Made by a program: the position numbers and the translations under genes. Shown here piece by piece: positions 7,248-9,751 of a stretch of 9,751 nt of DNA. The stretch is from Oscillospiraceae bacterium. Its GTDB lineage: Bacteria > Bacillota > Clostridia > UMGS1810. The stretch's first letter is position 1; the number at the start of each line of letters is the position of its first letter. The stretch spans positions 1 to 9,751 of the forward strand of contig JALEIO010000138.1 of assembly GCA_022769845.1 (NCBI GenBank). Direction: 5' to 3'. The notes beneath the pieces are model-generated. The model searched no databases, was not told where the DNA came from, and saw nothing but the letters and a program-made list of their open reading frames with translations.

Positions 7248-7296
7248 AATCTTGATTTCGTGATATAATATGCTTGAGTAAATCTTGATTTCGTGA
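7248..7296 (+). promoter_or_regulatory. extended -10 promoter framed by two identical 16-bp direct repeats
   Basis: TGATATAAT (7261-7269) is a perfect extended -10 box, with no clear -35. The 16-mer AATCTTGATTTCGTGA occurs at 7248-7263, overlapping the TGA of the extended -10, and again at 7281-7296, in the expected transcript leader just before the ribosome binding site. The period is 33 bp, about three helical turns, so both copies face the same side of the DNA. This suits binding of a regulator to both copies (inference). Confidence 0.55.
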
Positions 7297-7307
7297 AAGA
7301 AGCTGCC

Positions 7308-8660
7308 ATGAAAAGAAAAATTTATAATAAATTATTAGAATGGAAAAATACTTCAAACGGCGATACCGCACTTTTAATTGACGGTGCACGCCGTGTCGGT
7401 AAAAGTTATATCGCAGAGAATTTTGCAAGGGAAAACTATAAAACATACATCCTTATCGATTTCAACAAAGCCAACAATGATGTTTGTGATTTATTCGTAA
7501 ATTACCTTGATGATTTAGATACATTATTTATGTATCTTTCGAGTTTTTACAATAAAAAGTTATACAAAAGGGAAAGTCTTATCATTTTTTATGAGGTACA
7601 AATGTTTCCCAAGGCACGGGCAGCTATAAAATACTTAGTGGCAGATGGCAGATACGATTATATCGAAACGGGTTCTTTAATGGCAATCCGAAAAAATGTA
7701 AAGGATATTACGATTCCGTCTGAGGAACGGCATATTCGTATGTACCCAATGGATTTTGAAGAATTTTTGTGGGCAATGGACAACGAAATGCTTATGCCTG
7801 TCATCCGCGATTGCTTTGAAAAAAGAAAACCTATGGGGCAAATGTTACATCGCAGGGCAATGGATTATTTTCGCCAATATATGATAGTAGGCGGTATGCC
7901 GCAAGCTGTATCAAAATATATTAAAACACGGGATTTTGAAGCAGTGGATACAACAAAGAGAGATATTCTTACTCTTTACCGCGAGGATATAATGAAACAT
8001 TCTGACGGCAATGAATTGGAAATAGAAGCAATTTTTGATGAAATTCCGGCTCAGCTTTCAAAACATGAAAAAAAATTCAGACTCAGTGATATAAATCCGT
8101 CTGCACGAATGAGAGAATACAAGCAGCGGTTCTATTGGCTCGATGATGCCATGATTGTTAATACCTGTTATAATTCTGCCGATCCAAATGTTGGACTTAA
8201 AATGAACATGGAACGAAAAACATTAAAATGTTATATGGCAGATACGGGACTTCTTATAAGTCATGCATTTGATGAAAACGGAATTGTAAGCAAAGAGATA
8301 TACAAAAAATTATTATTTGATAAATTATCTGTAAACTCCGGTATGATAATGGAAAATATTGTAGCACAGATGTTGGTTTCTTCGGGACACAAATTATACT
8401 TTTTTTCTAAATCATCAAGAGAAAATGCCGAAGACAGAATGGAAATTGACTTTTTGATTGCAAAAAGCAAAATCAGAAGCAAACACGATATTTCGCCCAT
8501 TGAAGTAAAATCCGGCGACAGATACACTTTATCTTCTATCGAGAAATTTATGAAAAAATACAAAGAGCAGGCAAATACTCCATATGTTCTCCATACAAAA
8601 GACTTTAAAGAAGACAACGGAATCGTATATCTGCCTATATATATGACGATGCTGCTGTAG
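7308..8660 (+). CDS. AAA_14 / DUF4143 family ATPase with altered Walker B
   Basis: Member of the widespread AAA_14 plus DUF4143 family, P-loop ATPases of unproven function that are common in mobile and host-adaptation regions of gut Clostridia. I chose ATG 7308 (450 aa) because the family normally begins MKRKIY; an in-frame GTG at 7293 would add five residues. Walker A is GARRVGKS (26-33). Where relatives carry FFDEVQ, this protein reads IFYEVQMFP: the conserved Asp is Tyr95 (codon TAT at 7590, one base from GAT), while Glu96 is kept. GRYDYIETGSL and YPMDFEEFLW follow as expected. The C-terminal half has the DUF4143 winged-helix and PD-(D/E)XK-like motifs (MEIDFLIAKS then PIEVKSG). The frame is intact to the usual end, VYLPIYMTMLL. 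It has its own promoter and sits between the integrase and the tRNA fragment, so it may be cargo. ATP hydrolysis could be impaired by the Tyr95 change. Confidence 0.9.
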   Translation: MKRKIYNKLLEWKNTSNGDTALLIDGARRVGKSYIAENFARENYKTYILIDFNKANNDVCDLFVNYLDDLDTLFMYLSSFYNKKLYKRESLIIFYEVQMFPKARAAIKYLVADGRYDYIETGSLMAIRKNVKDITIPSEERHIRMYPMDFEEFLWAMDNEMLMPVIRDCFEKRKPMGQMLHRRAMDYFRQYMIVGGMPQAVSKYIKTRDFEAVDTTKRDILTLYREDIMKHSDGNELEIEAIFDEIPAQLSKHEKKFRLSDINPSARMREYKQRFYWLDDAMIVNTCYNSADPNVGLKMNMERKTLKCYMADTGLLISHAFDENGIVSKEIYKKLLFDKLSVNSGMIMENIVAQMLVSSGHKLYFFSKSSRENAEDRMEIDFLIAKSKIRSKHDISPIEVKSGDRYTLSSIEKFMKKYKEQANTPYVLHTKDFKEDNGIVYLPIYMTMLL

Positions 8661-8795
8661 TTATAAAAATTACAAGTCATATTATATAAATAGATAAAGT
8701 TATTCAAATTTTTATGTTATTGGTATATGAATTGGTATATACAATATTGCTAATCTCTTAAAAGACTGTTAAATAAAGGGCTTCAGGCAATATGT
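8661..8795. other. AT-rich flank on the element side of the tRNA-Trp fragment
   Basis: No gene is seen. It carries the tandem repeats at 8719-8740. The bases just before the tRNA homology (8775-8795) do not form a tRNA D-arm or a proper acceptor strand, as expected if they derive from the element's own attachment site. Confidence 0.5.
8719..8740 (+). repeat. tandem 10-bp direct repeats, candidate integrase arm-type sites
   Basis: ATTGGTATAT occurs at 8719-8728 and 8731-8740, a 12-bp period, about 55 bp before the tRNA-Trp homology. Many tyrosine recombinases bind short direct repeats of this size within 50-150 bp of the crossover core. No third copy was seen by eye elsewhere in the window. 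Confidence 0.4.
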
Positions 8796-8848
8796 ACAGC
8801 GGTCTCCAAAACCGCGTGCCGAGGGTTCAAGTCCTTCTGCCCCTGCCA
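8796..8848 (+). tRNA. 3' part of tRNA-Trp (CCA anticodon), likely attR; not a complete tRNA
   Basis: The anticodon arm is GCGGT-CTCCAAA-ACCGC (8799-8815) with anticodon CCA at 8806-8808. The T-arm is GAGGG-TTCAAGT-CCTTC (8821-8837). The 3' acceptor strand TGCCCCT (8838-8844), discriminator G and an encoded CCA (8846-8848) are all intact. Upstream there is no D-arm (no GG loop, no pairing), and the best 5' acceptor candidate AAGGGCT matches only 5 of 7 pairs. A functional tRNA-Trp would begin AGGGGCA. So only the part from the anticodon arm to the 3' end survives, the classic duplicate left at the distal end of an element integrated into a tRNA gene. Confidence 0.75.
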
Positions 8849-8851
8849 AAT

Positions 8852-8890
8852 AAGAATGACTATTTTGATAGAATAGTCATTCTTTTCTTT
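8852..8890 (+). terminator. rho-independent terminator of the tRNA-Trp locus
   Basis: A perfect 13-bp stem, AAGAATGACTATT (8852-8864) with AATAGTCATTCTT (8872-8884), has a 7-nt loop and is followed by TTCTTT. It starts three bases after the CCA. This looks like the original terminator of the tRNA gene and indicates that chromosomal sequence resumes here. Confidence 0.88.
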
Positions 8891-8966
8891 TATCTCGAAA
8901 AAGACTGAAACACCGCAGTATAGCGGTTTTCTGAATTATACCTACTTTATTGGAATTAAATATTAG

Positions 8967-9010
8967 TGCCATTGCGGTAAAAATTCCGCAGTGGCATTTT
9001 TTCTTTTTTA
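8967..9010 (+). terminator. strong rho-independent terminator
   Basis: TGCCATTGCGG (8967-8977) pairs with CCGCAGTGGCA (8986-8996), 11 bp with one G-T pair and an 8-nt loop. A long T-rich tract follows (8997-9009). No gene between the tRNA terminator and this one is visible, so it may end a displaced or lost transcript. A smaller ACCGC/GCGGT hairpin with TTTT lies at 8912-8930. Confidence 0.8.
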
Positions 9011-9045
9011 CACAAATCGTTGAATTTGTGGGTAATCGTTGAATT
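9011..9045. repeat. overlapping palindrome and direct repeat
   Basis: CACAAAT-CGTTGA-ATTTGTG (9011-9030) is an inverted repeat. Its inner word AATCGTTGAATT (9015-9026) recurs at 9034-9045. Such paired sites upstream of a promoter can be regulator-binding sites. Nothing else supports a role. Confidence 0.3.
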
Positions 9046-9055
9046 ATTGATTTTT

Positions 9056-9085
9056 GGCAAAAAAATAAGAAGCCTTTCAGCTTCT
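9056..9085 (-). terminator. possible leftward terminator
   Basis: Read on the minus strand, AGAAGC and GCTTCT (9068-9085) form a 6-bp stem with a 6-nt loop, followed by TTATTTTTTTG. No leftward gene is present to its right in the window, so the use is unclear. Confidence 0.35.
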
Positions 9086-9107
9086 CACTTCATATATTTC
9101 ACTCATA

Positions 9108-9136
9108 TTGACAGAATAAAATTTTTATGCTAAAAT
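9108..9136 (+). promoter_or_regulatory. strong sigma-70-type promoter with extended -10
   Basis: A perfect TTGACA (9108-9113), 17-bp spacer and TAAAAT (9131-9136), with TGC directly before the -10. Start of transcription is expected near 9143. This rules out the ATG at 9138 as the real start of the next gene and favours the one at 9177. Confidence 0.8.
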
Positions 9137-9176
9137 CATGTGTAATGAAAAAGTTTTGTGTTTGGTGGAATGTTAT

Positions 9177-9434
9177 ATGAAAAAAAGACTCCTGTCGTCT
9201 GTTGTCTCATGCGTTCTTTCCTTTGTTATGATTGTTTCGCTTATTTCTCCAACTCTGACTTTAGCATCTTCAGATACTGTAACAGAGGGAATTACATGGG
9301 CATATGACTCTGAAACGAAAATCCTTTCCCTAGAGCGACTATTTAAAGATAACAACTGTTCAATGGCAGAGGCTGCACACGATATTCTCTATAAGGGACA
9401 AAATGTAGGAAAGGTAGTGCTGACGGTAAAATGA
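9177..9434 (+). CDS. apparent chimera: surface-protein signal peptide joined to an alcohol dehydrogenase tail
   Basis: 85-aa ORF starting at ATG 9177, with GGTGGA (9164-9169) 7 nt upstream and the promoter at 9108-9136. Residues 1-30 are a Sec signal peptide (MKKRLL, a hydrophobic core, cleavage near LASS). The next stretch, EGITWAYDSETKILSLE (to about residue 53), resembles the opening of clostridial surface or leucine-rich-repeat proteins. From about residue 54 on, the sequence (LFKDNNCSMAEAAHDILYKG then QNVGKVVLTVK) looks like the last 30 residues of a zinc-type alcohol dehydrogenase or quinone reductase, a cytoplasmic enzyme. The two halves make no sense as one protein, so a deletion probably joined the promoter and start of one gene to the end of another near 9325-9345. 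The stop overlaps the next start (ATGA), as in an old dehydrogenase-hydrolase operon. The product is unlikely to be functional. The alternative is a genuine small secreted protein. Confidence 0.6.
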   Translation: MKKRLLSSVVSCVLSFVMIVSLISPTLTLASSDTVTEGITWAYDSETKILSLERLFKDNNCSMAEAAHDILYKGQNVGKVVLTVK

Positions 9435-9751
9435 CAGAGATAATTTCTATAGAATACGGAAAATCGGTTTTATCGGAAGGTATGATATTTCACAATGGAG
9501 TGGACGATAAGTTTCGCCCCATCGTATTTATGATATACCTCATAAAAACCGAAAACAGGCTGATTTTGGTCGATGCCGGATGCGTGACCATGCCCGGCTT
9601 TGAAATGACTGATTTTATAGGTCCCGTTAAGGCACTCGGCAATTTGAATATAAAACCGGAGGATATTACCGATGTTATCATTACACATTCGCATCATGAC
9701 CATATTGAATGTGTAAACGAATATAAAAATGCAAAGATTTATATTCAGCGT
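9431..9751 (+). CDS. metallo-beta-lactamase-fold hydrolase, N-terminal part (runs off the window)
   Basis: The frame opens at ATG 9431, which overlaps the previous stop (ATGA), and stays open for 107 codons to the window end. The zinc-binding motif HSHHDH (H86, H88, D90, H91; T-H-S-H-H-D-H context) and the preceding LILVDAGC beta strands identify a metallo-beta-lactamase-fold hydrolase of the lactonase/glyoxalase-II-like type. The substrate cannot be told. No good ribosome binding site is adjacent (a GGAAAGG lies about 15 nt upstream), so translation probably depends on coupling to the upstream reading frame. That may be why the truncated upstream ORF has kept its 3' end. Confidence 0.85.
   Translation, partial: MTEIISIEYGKSVLSEGMIFHNGVDDKFRPIVFMIYLIKTENRLILVDAGCVTMPGFEMTDFIGPVKALGNLNIKPEDITDVIITHSHHDHIECVNEYKNAKIYIQR

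Larger units (their letters stand above)
7013..7307. other. gene-free stretch between integrase terminator and DUF4143 gene
   Basis: No gene is seen. It holds the large inverted repeat at 7110-7161, the paired 16-bp direct repeats at 7248-7296 and the extended -10 promoter of the next gene. A leftward open frame here (7129-7446) has no ribosome binding site and runs into the ATPase gene, so I do not count it. Confidence 0.6.

Noticed and set aside
7129..7446. Leftward 105-aa ORF
   Set aside because: It overlaps the promoter and start of the DUF4143 gene and has no supporting signal.
8261..8707. Leftward 148-aa ORF over the end of the DUF4143 gene
   Set aside because: Antisense shadow of a well-supported gene; the amino-acid pattern follows the other strand's codons.
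8776..8848. A complete functional tRNA-Trp
   Set aside because: The 5' half has no D-stem, no GG in the D-loop and two mismatches in a 7-bp acceptor stem, so only the 3' part is real.
9138..9176. Upstream ATG (9138) as start of the 85-aa ORF
   Set aside because: It lies before the predicted start of transcription (about 9143) and has no ribosome binding site; the ATG at 9177 has both a binding site and a following signal peptide.
1..9751. CRISPR array or diversity-generating repeats
   Set aside because: No series of three or more regularly spaced repeats was found; only isolated pairs of direct repeats are present.

Overview
The window comes from an AT-rich, low-GC Firmicute. A gut Clostridia genome of the Ruminococcus/Eubacterium type fits best, judging from strong AGGAGG-like ribosome binding sites, TTGACA/TATAAT promoters, the AAA_14/DUF4143 ATPase family and the IS256 transposase. 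This is an inference from style and gene content; there is no marker gene to name a species. Most of the window is accessory DNA next to a tRNA integration site.

Layout. Positions 1-729 hold the C-terminal part of an IS256-family transposase, whose start lies outside the window. Positions 730-1257 carry no gene. They hold the probable IS right end, a well-formed rightward promoter feeding a strong hairpin, and a 43-bp palindrome that looks like an IS3-family end relic. Positions 1258-6960 form a compact module. A 418-aa protein of unknown function is read leftward. Divergent from it is a 937-aa two-part ATPase: a degenerate DUF927-like helicase half followed by an intact HerA/FtsK-like half. 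Next come a 61-aa excisionase-type HTH protein and a 387-aa tyrosine recombinase with all the catalytic residues I could check. A rho-independent terminator closes the module. Positions 7308-8660 encode an AAA_14/DUF4143 ATPase with its own promoter and an altered Walker B motif.

At 8796-8848 lies the 3' part only of a tRNA-Trp (anticodon CCA, with CCA tail), followed by an intact terminator. The 5' half is not tRNA sequence. This is what the distal attachment site (attR) of an element integrated into a tRNA-Trp gene should look like, with the rebuilt complete tRNA expected upstream, outside the window. Two tandem 10-bp repeats sit just on the element side of it. To the right (8849-9751) the sequence looks chromosomal: two terminators, a strong promoter, and a short ORF that seems to join a surface-protein signal peptide to the tail of a zinc-type alcohol dehydrogenase. 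That ORF overlaps by ATGA a metallo-beta-lactamase-fold hydrolase that runs off the end.

How it fits together. The xis-int pair probably moves the module. The divergent HerA-type ATPase and unknown protein share an intergenic region with an inverted repeat and are the candidate undescribed system (cargo, defence or self-maintenance). No relaxase, type IV secretion gene, capsid gene, CRISPR array or recognisable replication initiator is visible, so the module is not a self-transmissible conjugative element on its own.
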